Assembly: GCA_947650285.1 (NCBI GenBank) | Contig: CANTFL010000417.1 | Location: 1 to 64,000 of the forward strand | Direction: 5' to 3' | Source of the DNA: Hyaloperonospora brassicae | Lineage: Eukaryota; Oomycota; Peronosporomycetes; Peronosporales; Peronosporaceae | DNA: 64,000 nucleotides | In this document: piece by piece, positions 1 through 11,548 of the stretch | How positions within the stretch are numbered: the stretch's first letter is position 1 | How the letters are laid out: each line of letters opens with the position of its first letter | Notes under the pieces: model-generated | Seen by the model: the letters and a program-made list of their open reading frames with translations, nothing else | Databases searched by the model: none | Told to the model about the DNA's origin: nothing | Position numbers and translations under genes: made by a program

Positions 1-1998
1 ACAATGCAGCGTGCAGATTGGCTCCGGATAATTGTCAGAAAGTCATTCTCACGTCGATGATCCAGTAAGTTGACCGCTGTAACGTTCCAGTGAAAACTAT
101 CATTCTACTGTTCTAGCAAGATATTAACCCTCCGCGTAGTAGACGAACAATCGCTGATCTCTTGAGTTTGCCAAGGAGATATGAGCTCCTAGCGATAGGC
201 CCGATCCAACTCATCTGGTTGCCGCTGGCGCATGGCTCGCTGAACTCGGAGTGTGCCATCAATGTTTATATATAGCGCGCTGCACATAATCGCTAGCCCC
301 CAGCAACACACCATAGCCTGTTGATGCTGTAGTAGTCCACCTGGGGGAACGACGAAAGAATAGGTGAGGACGATCACCCGCTGCAGGGCCAGATCCACCA
401 AAGCACAAGGCTGAATTTTGTCATATATCCTGGCTGTCATGGGGTACCACGGTCAAATAAGGCATTCGGATTATCAGTCCACGAGTACGTGGGTCAGAAG
501 GCCCGCTCTTCGGGTTTCATCGACAGAAAACAGCGCGGCAATGGTCGGAGTAGATCCAAAATTAATTACTATGGTGTGGTACACCGATCGCTGGTAACGC
601 CATGCTCACTCACGAGTTCGTCCTTGTACCTTTGCAACCTATTAGCGGATTCCAGGAGACTAGGATTCAACCACGGTTGAAGCAGCTGCTCAAATATTGA
701 AATGGCAGCTTTTTGAGAAGGCACAGGCGTTTATCTCGGTCAACAAGCGGCGACTATCGTGCAAACCGAGCATCCATATCGTTAAAGAACAAAACCTGCC
801 AGGCAGAGAAGTAGACATCCTTGCGTTGCGTAAGCCACATATTTGCATGTTTCACGCCTTTAGTCTTGCAAGCGATCGTGATGGATGCGAGCACGAATCC
901 CCTAGCTTGTTTAGGCGTGTGCAGAAGCGTCGGATTCAATTTGTGATGCGCTACGTCGGTACCGAGGGAGCACCCCTACAAAAGATATTTCTGTAGATTC
1001 CGTAGTTAAACCTCCCGCCCACGCAGTGAGCGGAATTGTTGCCGCCGTGATACAAATCGACGGTAGCGTAATAACATTGAGAATTAAGACTCGGGGATCG
1101 ACGCTGGTGGCGATTTGAGTAGTAGCGACGAGACAAAGTTGGATATTGCGTATACGCGCCACTCAGCTCACGTTCGTGAGCCCACCAGTATCATTTTGAG
1201 TACCCAAGTAACGTGTACAATCCCCTTGCCGAAGCAGGAATACCCCCGCACTCCGATTCGTGGACGTCTAAGTTGAGAAATATGATCATAGTTTTTCGTG
1301 GTTGAACTCTAGTACTCAAAAGCCAGCCAAATCGCTCCACTATCTTCACGACGTCTAAAGATGTTGAGCACCTTGCAAAAAGACTGTAAAAGCTTTCACA
1401 AACGCCGAGAATTTGTGTCGGGCACCGCCACCGTGAGGCCTACTAAATAGTGTCCGTAAAATCAGCTTGAATGGCCAAGTCCAGTACCTTAGAAGCGATA
1501 ATGAAGAGAAGAGGATCTTATGATACCCTAGGCAAACTACTGACTGCACCTGCGTGTGGTAACAAAAGGTGCGTATCGACTAGTGAGTGAGAAAGTGAGG
1601 TATATTTAGTTACGCTTACAACCTACGATATCCGGTCACCCGGCAACAAGGTTGCCGGGGTGACTGCTTTATATACTAGGTAGCACTAGGTCTCGAACAT
1701 CAGAATGCCTGCGCGAAGACTCCTGTCGCGGGATGATCAGGTTCCTCGGAGTCAGTACGGGGCCCTGTATGACGTATTTTTCGGCCTGAGAGGTCTCCAA
1801 CCAATGGTTGACATCGAAATCAAGGAAGGTCGTGGCCCCCTGGACTAGAACGGTGTTAGAAATAGCGTGCGCTTAAATCGAAGCTCCTGTGTCCATAGGC
1901 ATATTTAACAGTCGATCCGCCATTTTGTTGTAGGTGCGATAATGGTGTCACCAGCAGGAGACATGAATATCGTTAGCGATGGCGCTTGCTTCGAATGA
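1..1998. other. No recognisable gene; decayed intergenic DNA
   Basis: Only short overlapping open frames are present on both strands and none matches a family I recognise. Because it lies directly downstream of a minus-strand LINE remnant, part of it may be further decayed LINE sequence. I could not confirm this by any conserved motif. Confidence 0.4.
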
Positions 1999-2316
1999 CT
2001 AACCGCACCAAGTGTTGCTTACGTGGAGGATGTCGTGTCGGAGTTGCGCAAGCACAAGGGCACTGTCCCCGTCCCCAATGACATGCAGGGGTAAGTAGGC
2101 GCTGGCCTTTGCTCGCCGAGGACCGTGTACGAGCCCCCAGTATATAGCGATATTGTTAGTAGTATCGGCAGCGGCATAGGCCATGCTCGCTTCCCACAAA
2201 ACGCATGCGGCGTGCGTCAGAATGTGGAGTCGGACAATAAAAGATCCAGCGCCGCCTGGACCTGGATTTCCGCGGGATCCTCCATCGAAAAAAGGAGGTA
2301 GAACACTCCTGGGCAC
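1999..2316 (-). pseudogene. LINE RNase H domain fragment
   Basis: The minus-strand frame begins with FFDGGSRGNPGPGGAGSFIV, the first strand of a type I RNase H with its catalytic aspartate and the glycine-rich turn. It then runs through the expected middle region (CVLWEASMAYAAADTTNNIA) and ends near HVIGDGDSALVLAQLRHD, the third conserved block. The fragment is about 105 residues, slightly shorter than a full domain. Its position downstream (in the minus direction) of the reverse transcriptase pieces fits a LINE ORF2 C-terminus. The frame is closed by stops on both sides, so it is a relic. Confidence 0.75.
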
Positions 2317-4287
2317 CGCTCGATAGGGCGTATATGCAGCAAAGGAGGTTCGTCGTAGCAGAGGAGGGTATTAGCCAAGGCCGACCGTATCTGCGCAAAT
2401 AGTTGCTCATCCTCCTCCATGTCGGGCTTGTAGGTTGATCCACGAAACCTTGAACCGACCGGCGAAAGATAGTCTTGGCCCTAGCTGGGTGAACATTCTG
2501 TGATAGAGACGGGCCTTCCATGCGGCAGAGGCGCTAGACTCAGATTCCATGAAGTGTCGTTGATGCGACAAAATGCCACAGCTCTCGAGCTGCCGGGAAG
2601 ACCGCAGCCTGAGATTTCAATAAATCGGCCCCTGCAGTCATAGATTGCTTGACAACAATCCAGGCGTTGAGAAACATACCCGGAAGGTCCAGTCCAAACA
2701 CCCAGAGATGCAAGTCATCCTCCTGAAATTTGCCAAGCCATCGCCACCTATCAAAGAGGTATTTCCAGTGTCGACGCGCGCTAGGGAATGTCCAAAGGAT
2801 ATGTCTTTCCAGAGCTGGACCAGCATCCAAACACTCAGGGACGGGACACGACAGATCTTGCTTCGCCCAGTTTCAAAGCGGGAAACTGTTACTTTTTAGC
2901 CGATACATCGTCTGAGCGTTGGTTGGAAAGGACGCACACATACGTCGAATGTCTCTCCACGTGATCAATGGTGAACCTTCCAACATCATGTGAAAGTACG
3001 CCTTTGCAACCCGTTCCTTGAGAAGTCCATTTCCTCCAATATAGCGCTGCCGGACGATAAGCTGTTTAAGTTTCTTTCGATGTGGCCGCCGCGGTCGACG
3101 ACCGGCCCACAGGTGGACAACCCGCGTGAGCATCGGATGCGCCAAAGTGGACTAGAGTCTCACTGGATGAGGACGCGGCGATATCACACGCCGTCATCGA
3201 CGAGACGGGTTGCAACTCAAATTTTTATACCCGTATCAAAATGCAGGAGACATGCACCTTCACTAGTGAAAGGCCAGTTATGGAATCGGTGCACCTTCGT
3301 TAAGTACAAAATTAGGAACCCAGGTTCCAGCGCCCGATAGACCAGACACGGGAAATTGTACGAAGTTCGAGGCAGAAGGACCCATAATGCCGTCTCTTCG
3401 TCATAGAATGGGTCGCCATGTCACGCGTGGGAGATAACAAGACATCATATATTTGTTAAGTCGGTTACGACATTGACTCGCCAAAAAAGGTCAAACCCAT
3501 GGCAAAGGCGGCTACGTTCAATGTGTAAGCTATACCCCGTCGATCTTGCAGCCACGACGTATCTTTTAGAGTGGCATGGACAAGCCATCGGTGTTCAAAT
3601 TGCTCCGACGCCGCAACTTCAGCACGCATCCAGGTGCGCAGTTGATCATAAAGCACCCGCCAAACATCAACGGTGACACTATCGTCGTCATTATAGGCTA
3701 CTGCAGCTCTCGACGTAAAAGAGACGGCACGTCTGCAGACTTCCCTGACCGCGCATTGGCGAGTGTGCCGAGCCGCATCAATTCCAACAATTTCGGATTC
3801 GGTTTGCCATAGAGTCGCTCAATATCGAGGATGCTTGTCTCAGTCCAACAAGGCGTGATGTAAGCCGTACCTGATCCGCTCGATCACCACAAGTAATCAC
3901 CAAGTAGTAAGTCCCTCGATGAAAGAGGATCTGACCAATGTCCAATTGTTGTAGCTTCCATAGTCATCAATTCCGTCCGAATTCAAGGTACCGCTAGACC
4001 CCCCTGAGGGATTGGTTAAGATGCTATCCCAGGAAGGACCCACATTCGGAACCGCTTGCCATCACGGGCGCCCCATACAAAGTCAATAATCAAGCTGTGC
4101 AGCCTGGTAACCACGGCGGGAGGAGGCCAACAGTATCATGCTAAAAACGTGATTTTGGGAACAAGAAAAGCGCTGGCGAGCTGAGCCCGTTGTTCCACCG
4201 TGTGCGTCTTCTCCCGTGCTAATACAAATCGGCTCTAGAGAGATCGGATGCACTCATTCCAGTTATCGGCTACTGCAACCTGGTGTA

Positions 4288-4690
4288 TCACCAGAACACC
4301 AAGATACCGACAAGCTTCGCCGGGGGCCAGCAGAGTGAGACTACAGGTGCTTGCAGCTTGCGCTGACCCGCGCGGGTCCAGCTCGAGGACCATTGATTTA
4401 GCCCGATTTGTCCAAAGACCTTACGCGCGAGCAAAGTCACCGAGAATAGTGATAACAATAACACTTGCAGCCCGATAGCGAGGGTATACAGCAATATCAT
4501 CGGCATATCCCAACCCTTTGAGCTTAGTTGTCCGCCCGCCAGATGTGGTAGGTACACCTCAAATGTCATTATGCGCTTGAAGCACCCGATTGACACTATC
4601 GAGGGCAAGAATGAATAGAAGTGTCGCAAGGGGACATTCTTGCCGGAGTCCACAAGAAACGGCACGTCGACTCGAGCGATATCCATTGAC
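4288..4690 (-). pseudogene. LINE reverse transcriptase palm fragment (YADD)
   Basis: On the minus strand, one frame reads ECPLATLLFILALDSVNRVL at about 4585-4645. This is the conserved LINE block that precedes the active site. Further along, GYADDIAVYPRYR contains the catalytic YADD box at 4496-4507. The two blocks are interrupted by a stop or frame change, so no functional enzyme can be made. The longest open frame here (132 codons) is a neighbouring shadow frame, not the true one. Confidence 0.7.
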
Positions 4691-5031
4691 GAGAAAACGG
4701 CACGTGGTGTCGCGTTGTAATGCTGCCACGACGGATACGAAGTGGGGTTACGACCCGAGCCACGCCAGCGCCGAGATTATTTATGGACGTTGCAATGTGG
4801 CGTACGCTTTTAAAAAATTATAAGCAGAACAATCGCTTTATATAGATCGCTGTCTAAGTTTGCAGCATTGTGTACCGCCGCGAAAATGTCAAGAGCCGTA
4901 TGGATCGATCGCTTCAAAACAAAACCAACTTGAGCCGCAGGCCGATTTGCGGTATCAATGGCCGCACCCGAAACGAAAGAATCTTGGTAAATAATCTAAG
5001 GTTACAGTTGAGGAGAGCGATCGGGCGATGA

Positions 5032-5388
5032 TCAAGCGGCAAGGCTCGGCAAGGCCGAGGCAGGAGATTTCTTCAACCACTGAATATTTAATTCACCAAA
5101 CGACTCCGGGAACACGCTGCTCGTAAGCCATATGGTGTAAAATGTCGCGAGAATAGGACGTAGTGTGTCCGCGTAATCGCGGTAAAATGTGTTGAAAATT
5201 TCATCCGGTCCAGCGGCTTTATCACATTGAAGTCTCCTTAAAGCCGCACTAACATCGTTGGGAGAAATGTCCGATGTCACAATTGTGTCATCAACCCGGT
5301 CCGGAGTGGTGGCCTGGGAAAGGAACGCGGCGGTATTGTCGAGACAGGCAAAAGAATGAGACATATTACGCACCCAGCCGACGGCCAT
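5032..5388 (-). pseudogene. LINE reverse transcriptase N-terminal fragment
   Basis: The 118-codon minus-strand frame contains ISPNDVSAALRRLQCDKAAG and then PDEIFNTFYRDYADTLRPIL. This is the fingers-domain signature of LINE reverse transcriptases (helix followed by K-A-A-G-P-D and a conserved F-Y). It continues through a VFPESF motif. It lies between the endonuclease remnant and the YADD block in the expected order. A stop follows at 5032, short of the full fingers domain. Confidence 0.7.
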
Positions 5389-5617
5389 TTCGTCTGCTAA
5401 GTCCTAAGACCGATTCGGCCCGGAAGACGCTTTTCCTCCCAGAGACATGATGGTGTTGTCCTGAAACTTAGTCGATCCCGGGCGTAAAAACATCGGGATG
5501 TCTCTCCAGTCGAGTGCGTGTGCTGTACGAGAAGGCGTGCTTTCTTGGTTCGTTGCCATAAGCGGCGACAATCCTCCACTTCACGCCTAAGTTCCACCGG
5601 AGTATCGGGGTGCTAGG

Positions 5618-6127
5618 CTAGTCGCACTCTTCTTGATCGCCTGAAGGTGAGGTATCAGGTGTACGCGCCACCAGGAGAGCAATATTCAGTCGGACATAGA
5701 GATGATGCAGTCGCTGCCGATAGCTTTTTGTAAGGCCTTGAAGCGCGGTATTGGTAGTCGCCAACAGAACTTTACGAAGACTTATCTTCCAGTCGTCCCA
5801 CCAGTCGGCCAAGCTCCGGGATGTGGTATAGTCTGACGTCAGAACATAAATAATCGCATAAGATCGAAGCTGGGACAGACCAATGGCCGCAATGATGGCT
5901 TTATGCGCGGCCGCATGTGCACAACCTGAAACAGGATACACGCGCCTCGGCTTTCGAACAAGGACCACATGTCGGGGCACGCCGGTCCTGATGCTGATGC
6001 CATTGTGGTCGGCAGCAGGACCCGGTACCGACAGATCAACGTCTCGGATCAAATCAGCATGCCGAGATCTCAGGTACGCATTGACTATGAATGTGGCTGT
6101 GGTACCTTTATGAAGCTTGTTGATCAT
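5618..6127 (-). pseudogene. LINE apurinic-type endonuclease C-terminus
   Basis: A 169-codon minus-strand frame includes FIVNAYLRSRHADLIRDVDL followed by ADHNGISI. The D-H pair fits the final catalytic S/A-D-H box of exonuclease-endonuclease-phosphatase domains in LINEs. After it comes a basic segment (VPRHVVLVRKPRRVYPV) and a linker that would lead into the reverse transcriptase. The N-terminal catalytic residues of the endonuclease are missing, because the element is cut just upstream. Confidence 0.6.
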
Positions 6128-6154
6128 CGTAAAAACCGCGGCAAGACTCCAAAA

Positions 6155-6739
6155 CGATTGAACGGTCAGAACGGGAATTACGAGCCACGGGCATATGCTT
6201 TGCGAAAGTCGAGTAAACGTATCTCGAGACTGAGCATTGCTAAACCCGCAGTCTTATTAGGGCTCGTATGAAGTATAGCCAGCATCATCATGGCAGTCTT
6301 TTGCATTTACCGGCCATGCACGAAACCTTGTTTTAGGTCTCCAATTAAGGTACTTAAGAAGCGCTGTACTTGCGGAGCGACTACCTTGGAAAAGATCTCG
6401 TAGCTAATTTGAATAAAAGCGATTGATCGGAAATCCATCGCGTCTTCTGAGTCTCCTTGTTTGCGAAATGGCATGACCAGCTCTTTTAGATGATAGGGGC
6501 TCACACCCGCGAACGATATCGTCTCCAATCGCCACGAGCGCAGGGAAAAGCGGAGGTTGGGCGTCCGTATTAGAATCATGATGAAGACCTACAGCGCCAT
6601 CTCCTTTGTGTCGTTTGAGCGGGGAGATGGTCCCGATGATCTCATTTAAACTGATCTCGCTCATCACGGATATAGTATCGATCTTCGAGACTCGTCGGGA
6701 AGCTGGCGTGTGGACAAATGCGTCGAACTCGGCAGTCAA
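6155..6739 (-). mobile_element. Second LINE fragment, reverse transcriptase N-terminal half
   Basis: This minus-strand stretch carries, in three successive frames, LNEIIGTISPLKRHKGDGAV, then MDFRSIAFIQISYEIFSKVV with LIGDLKQGFVHGR, then MQKTAMMMLAILHTSPNK and LLDFRKAYAR. These are reverse transcriptase motifs up to motif A (the LDFRKAYD-like aspartate). It repeats motifs already present in the neighbouring LINE, so it belongs to a different copy. Its remaining palm domain is not found next to it. The adjacent LINE may have inserted into it; no junction duplication was resolved. Confidence 0.65.
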
Positions 6740-8558
6740 TAGCGATAAAGCCTTTTATTATAAGCTGCTCCAAAAATAGGCTCCCGTTTCGAAGCAAACC
6801 GGTCCGCAGTCGTCATATCACGCGTAAACGCAGCGCCATTGAGGCGATGGATATTGGTGATACTTGATCCCTTTCAAAGATAGACACACGCTTAAAATCC
6901 AACGTAATTGATCCACCGTTCGTTCCAGCCGGCTGTCCAATCGAACTAAACGTTCTTCCCATTCCTCTTCTCTATGACTGCAAGACGGTCTGTGCGAGAG
7001 ACAAGATGTGATCTGCTTCAGAAGTGAATTTGACGAATGGCGGCGCGTCGCCTTTGCCTTAATCCCTTCCGTAGACGCTGTACACAAGTAGCACACTGCC
7101 TAGCTGTGTTATCCAAAATAGAAGAGGTCGGGTTGTGGCCGACGACTGCGTCCGTAAGAATGACTAAAGGCTCTGTAATAACGCAAGAGGGGTAAGATGA
7201 GTAGATGGGGTAGGTAATACGTCGATGCTACCTTCGGCAATCAGTAGAGATAGCTAATCACTAAAATTCGATCGCACCCGCTGATGGTCCTATTGAACGC
7301 GTGTGTTTATCATAGACACTCCTGCATCGACGATGACCAGGGCTGTGGTACGTAAAAGCGGTCATCCCGACTTGCCACCTCTGGCCCCCAATTCGTAAAA
7401 AATCAATAAGGTCCGGCTCACCACGATCGTCTTTCACAGGGTCGCTGAGAATGCGGGTAGAAGGTTATTTTCACATAGGACTTCGTGCTCGTTGCTTTTC
7501 GGACTCCAGCTTCGTTGACCAACCAGTAGATTCAGTGGCGGGACCTGGAAACTTTACTGGTCCCCAGATAATTTAGTTGGGCACTGCGTCCAAGGCCACT
7601 AACGTAAGGAAGTAAGGAAAACGATCACAACCTCCAGGATCGTTCCGCGCATAGACTTTCACTAAATGGAGCTCGCCCAAGTCAACAGCGATAACCCGGT
7701 TTGATTAGCATGACGTGATGGATGATGACGTCGACGCAGCAACACTTGCGTTTAGTATAATTTCCGCTCCAGCCGTTCTTTCTGTGCCAATGCTGGATTA
7801 CGATTACGTCGGCCCATGATGCAGATTTTTTTGACCCCAAATACGTGCTGAAGTAGATGTCATCTAATCGATCTCGTCCTGGCTTCGTACATGATATTCG
7901 TAGATCATCTAGGCAATCGGGCATTCGTGGACAGGGGTTCGCCTCCATTCAGCGAGCCACGTAAACTTCAACTTGTCCCTGAAATTATTGACATTTTAAT
8001 ATTTTATCCGTTGAGCCAATAAATATTCCAATGTTCACATCTCACAGCTCCCCTTTGCCCTCGCTCTGGAGAAACTTATAACGGCCATAAGCATCAGATA
8101 GAACAATGGACCATGTCTAGAGAGGTGACCCGGACGTAGGAATGGTTTGCCCTTAGAAATAGTGAGCGTACTTTAGTGCCTCGTGCTCAAACACACTAGA
8201 AAAGAACGCGCAATCTCAAACCACATAAAGGTATCGGCAGGTGTATTATAGGCTGCGCGATAACGAGCCACAGTTGTAAGCGCAGCGAGGTGAGAACAAG
8301 ACGGTTAAAAGCATTTTCCTCTGTTATATCCTCCTGATAAATTAGCACGTTGACTTTCGTGGTCGTATACACCTGCGCAGATACTGTGTCATGGCAATCG
8401 AGATTTAGTGCCTACATGTCACAATTTTAAATTCGGACCTTCTTCGCAAGCGTTACTTCGCAGCCATGCCCAGTCATCGCGTGTGCCGGTGAGCGCTGGT
8501 ACTTTGTAAGAGGCCGGACTTGCAAATCTAACACTCTAATCATCTTCCCAATTCTTTT
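6740..8558. other. No recognisable gene
   Basis: Short frames only. A minus-strand frame at 6818-7096 could be further decayed LINE sequence, because it lies immediately upstream of the second LINE fragment, but no motif supports it. Confidence 0.35.
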
Positions 8559-10150
8559 TTAAATCGGTTGTTCTTGTGCGATATGCTTTTGACCGTCAAT
8601 GTAGACATCTACGTCGCCAAGCCGCTGTCCAGCTTTCATAAAATTAATCATTGAGGGCACAAAGGAGCTCATTCGGATACCGGAAGCTCTGGACCATGTA
8701 CAATAGCCCCCTCGGCTCACGCTGTGGCACCGTGATCTATTGATCGGTGCTTCTACGAACAAGGGGAAACTCAATCGAAGCTGACGACACCCAAGCCTCG
8801 TCATGTGTGAGTCATAGGTGGGGTCAAGATGCGCAGGTAGTTTCATTATCCTGAGAAAAAGGTTGGCGAACGAAATTCGACATCCGCGCCTCCTATTAGC
8901 TGGCATGTACGTCTTCTTTTGTGCGCATATGTGGCCATACTTGTTCTCCATCTGCTGAAGTCGTTACATGCGCTCGTTTTGAGATTTGAGCTGATCACAC
9001 GTGTCGCGAGGTGTGGGGACTAACGCGAGCTGCTTGGAGTTAGTGATGTCGTCATTGCGAACAAACAAAGAGGATGATAAGCGATTCTCTATGTAAAGCT
9101 GGATTTTCCCAGGCGGCGGAGTAACGTCCAATTGTGTCGGCGGCATGGATGCGCCGATAGGGGTGTGGGATCGTCTCGAGGACCTGGCTGAACAGCTGCT
9201 TGCAAGCGTTTGTGCAGATACGCGGAGCAGTGGTCTTCCCATACTAGAAGTACCAAAGGAAGTTCATTGTCTTGGATTTTGGCTAGCGTAATAACTTTAT
9301 ATAGCAGTGTTGACTATTCAGAAATGTTTCTTTCGGTCTCGTAAAGTTCTGCTCCTCTCTTCGTGGTGCTCGGGCGAATCACGGAGCATGCCCACGAAGC
9401 TGGATCGTCCGTATTGCGATCAAGAAAAAAATCCTTGTGTCGCAGGAAATTGGCCGCGATGGATAAAACTACACTGCAACCATAATAACGCCGCTCGACG
9501 ACGGATAGGCGTGCGGAATGGGGTGTTGCATAGTCATGAAAGTACCAACGAAGTGCTTTTGTAGACTCCCGTGCAGTCATAATTACCCTTCCACGATGCA
9601 TACTGATCAGTGTAGCTTGACGAACAGAATGAGAAATTTGCTTGCCAAAATTTAAAAGACCCTCCCATTGAACACCTCGTTTAATATTTCTTGTCATCGC
9701 TCTTGAAGTGGTATCGTTCGCGACCTAAGCTTGATAAGCCTCAGCCTGTGCTCAAGTTATTGCCAGGCAACCACCTGAAGCTGGAGTAGTCACCGGCTTA
9801 AGTCCAAGTCCAGATTCATTCGTAGGCAAATCCGGATCGGTAGCGAGTGTCAAACCCTCCAGTAGAACTAGCGGTTCCGGGCTACAAGAAATAGTCGCCA
9901 ATGCCGTTTGTAATGCAGAGGGGTCCCTATTGGTCAACGTCAGTAACTGGGATACGAATTGTTGTTGGGTGGTCTCGCTGAACAAAGATGTAAATCCATC
10001 TTGCCAGCGTCCGTGTTGGTCGCCGACTCGAGATTAGTGGACTTATTGTTACCCGATAATTTTTCTAATCCGTCTTCATTGGGAGTAAGATGCTGCACTG
10101 CTTCATCCGCGCTCGTGTATTCTGGCCAAGTATCCAAGTGTGCATGAAAT
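8559..10150 (-). pseudogene. Frame-broken unknown ORF, possibly retroelement ORF1/Gag
   Basis: Five minus-strand open blocks follow one another with little gap: 9940-10137, 9752-9985, 9314-9697, 8964-9242 and 8559-8951. They have soluble, protein-like composition, for example TTQQQFVSQLLTLTNRDPSA, KALRWYFHDYATPHSARLSV and ALVPTPRDTCDQLKSQNERM. The last is followed by a short coiled-coil-like stretch. The serial order suggests one ancestral frame of roughly 500 codons broken by indels. I recognise no domain. Its location upstream (minus direction) of LINE ORF2 fragments makes a LINE ORF1 or Gag a reasonable guess, but this is inference. Confidence 0.35.
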
Positions 10151-11012
10151 GAAGCAACCGTCCGATATCAAAATGGTTGAGCCTAAAGCCAGGATTTAGG
10201 AGGGTGCTATCGTCGTATAGGAACAGTTACAAAACGTGTATTTGGTGCTGGTGTAGACTTTATTGGGTCTCTGGAAAGGATCCTGGACCGCACTCACACT
10301 GGAGTGGTGTTTGAATACGTCCGACATCCCGCGATTGTCGAGGAATAGCCACCGCCTCTTGGGTTTTATATTTTTGCTCGTGCTGTAACTACAGTATGAT
10401 AGCTGACGTCTCGTTAATCTTCGCTAAGATTCCAAATGGAGAAGCCAAATCCTCCAGCCTCGTTCTTTTTCGTTGTCCAGCAACTCAGCTGCCTCAACCA
10501 AGCAATTCATCCTCAATGTAACGACACCGCCCCATGCGACGGCCGATCGTCCCGCAATATGAGCACTGCAGACGGCGTCCAACGCCCAGGTGCTTCACGA
10601 CCATCGGATGTCCTAGTCTGACAATACGCACAACCCCGCGCAGGAAGTCCAAACAGCCGCCAATTTAACTTTCAACCTCCACACAATTGATGTCCGAGAT
10701 CGCGGGTTAGTTTTCGAGATCTTTAAGATCAAAGATCGGCATGATATGGGCGCGAAGAAAGGCGGTTAGCAACCAGATGTCAGTAAACAGGGTGATGTTA
10801 TGTAATTTTACGGCATATTAATTGGCTGATGCAGTATGGATTCCGTCACTTCCAAGCTGCCAAGCCCAGACAGATCACTTAATTGGCAGGTGCATGTTGG
10901 TCACTCTCTACACAACATTTGTGAACGCGGTTCCTACAAAATTATAAAAATTCGCTAGCGGTCGACCGGTCAAAGATATAAAAGTTATTAAATTTCTTAA
11001 TCGGAAAGAAGC
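10151..11012. other. No recognisable gene, flank of Gypsy element
   Basis: No supported coding sequence. The five bases just outside the LTR (11008-11012) do not match the five bases at the other end of the Gypsy element. Confidence 0.4.
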
Positions 11013-11488
11013 TGTAGCGGAGCTACACAACTATCAAGTCAGAGGAAGACTAAACGCTCTACGAGCAACTTTGTTCAGCAAACCCGACTCAGATAGTCTA
11101 CAAGCTCGAGAGCGTACGGTCCCTGTTCCAGGGGGCCACACGATTCAAAAGAATTACAGCAGAGAATGCTCAGGAGCAGCCATCTTCACATGTATTGCTA
11201 CCTCCTACCGATTATAGACGCCTCGTAAGGCACGTGTCTTTCAGTGGTCAAAAGGGGAACTGAACTTTATTTCTTCTTTTAACCTAAAAGCACACCTTAG
11301 ATCAACGTAAACAACCTACCCACCAATGTCCTGAATAAAACCTTTCAAAAGATCTCGTAATCAATGGTTGACAGACATCAGTTTTCAACAATTGATACTT
11401 GTGTTCTAATATTACTTTTAAGGGAGCCCCATCCCTTGTGTGCACCACACCTATTGTCGACTACCAGCCGTCGTGTAATCCCGTTACA
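11013..11488 (-). repeat. 3' LTR of Gypsy element
   Basis: This 476-bp repeat matches 18153-18688 along most of its length, including identical stretches such as ACGGTCCCTGTTCCAGGG and ATCAATGGTTGACAGACATC. Ends are TGTA...TACA. It has a single copy of a roughly 37-bp block that is duplicated in the other LTR. Confidence 0.85.
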
Positions 11489-11502
11489 CTCACCTCCACC
11501 AG
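11489..11502 (-). other. Polypurine tract of Gypsy element
   Basis: The minus-strand sequence CTGGTGGAGGTGAG lies immediately before the TGTAACGGG start of the 3' LTR. This is where the plus-strand primer of an LTR retroelement is expected, and it supports the LTR boundary at 11488. Confidence 0.6.
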
Positions 11503-11548
11503 ACTGAAGTTTCCACAGAACGTCAATAGAATTCTTTACTTGAAGAGG

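Larger units (their letters stand above)
1999..6130 (-). mobile_element. Degenerate LINE (non-LTR retrotransposon), ORF2 remnant
   Basis: Read on the minus strand, the order of recognisable pieces is that of an APE-type LINE ORF2: endonuclease C-terminus (5618-6127), reverse transcriptase N-terminal motifs (5032-5388), reverse transcriptase palm with YADD (about 4288-4690), then an RNase H core (1999-2316). The pieces lie in different frames separated by stops, so the element is dead. The 5' end is cut at about 6130, where a second LINE fragment on the same strand begins. No poly-A tail or target-site duplication was identified. The presence of RNase H places it with RNase H-bearing LINE clades; the clade itself was not determined. 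Confidence 0.75.
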
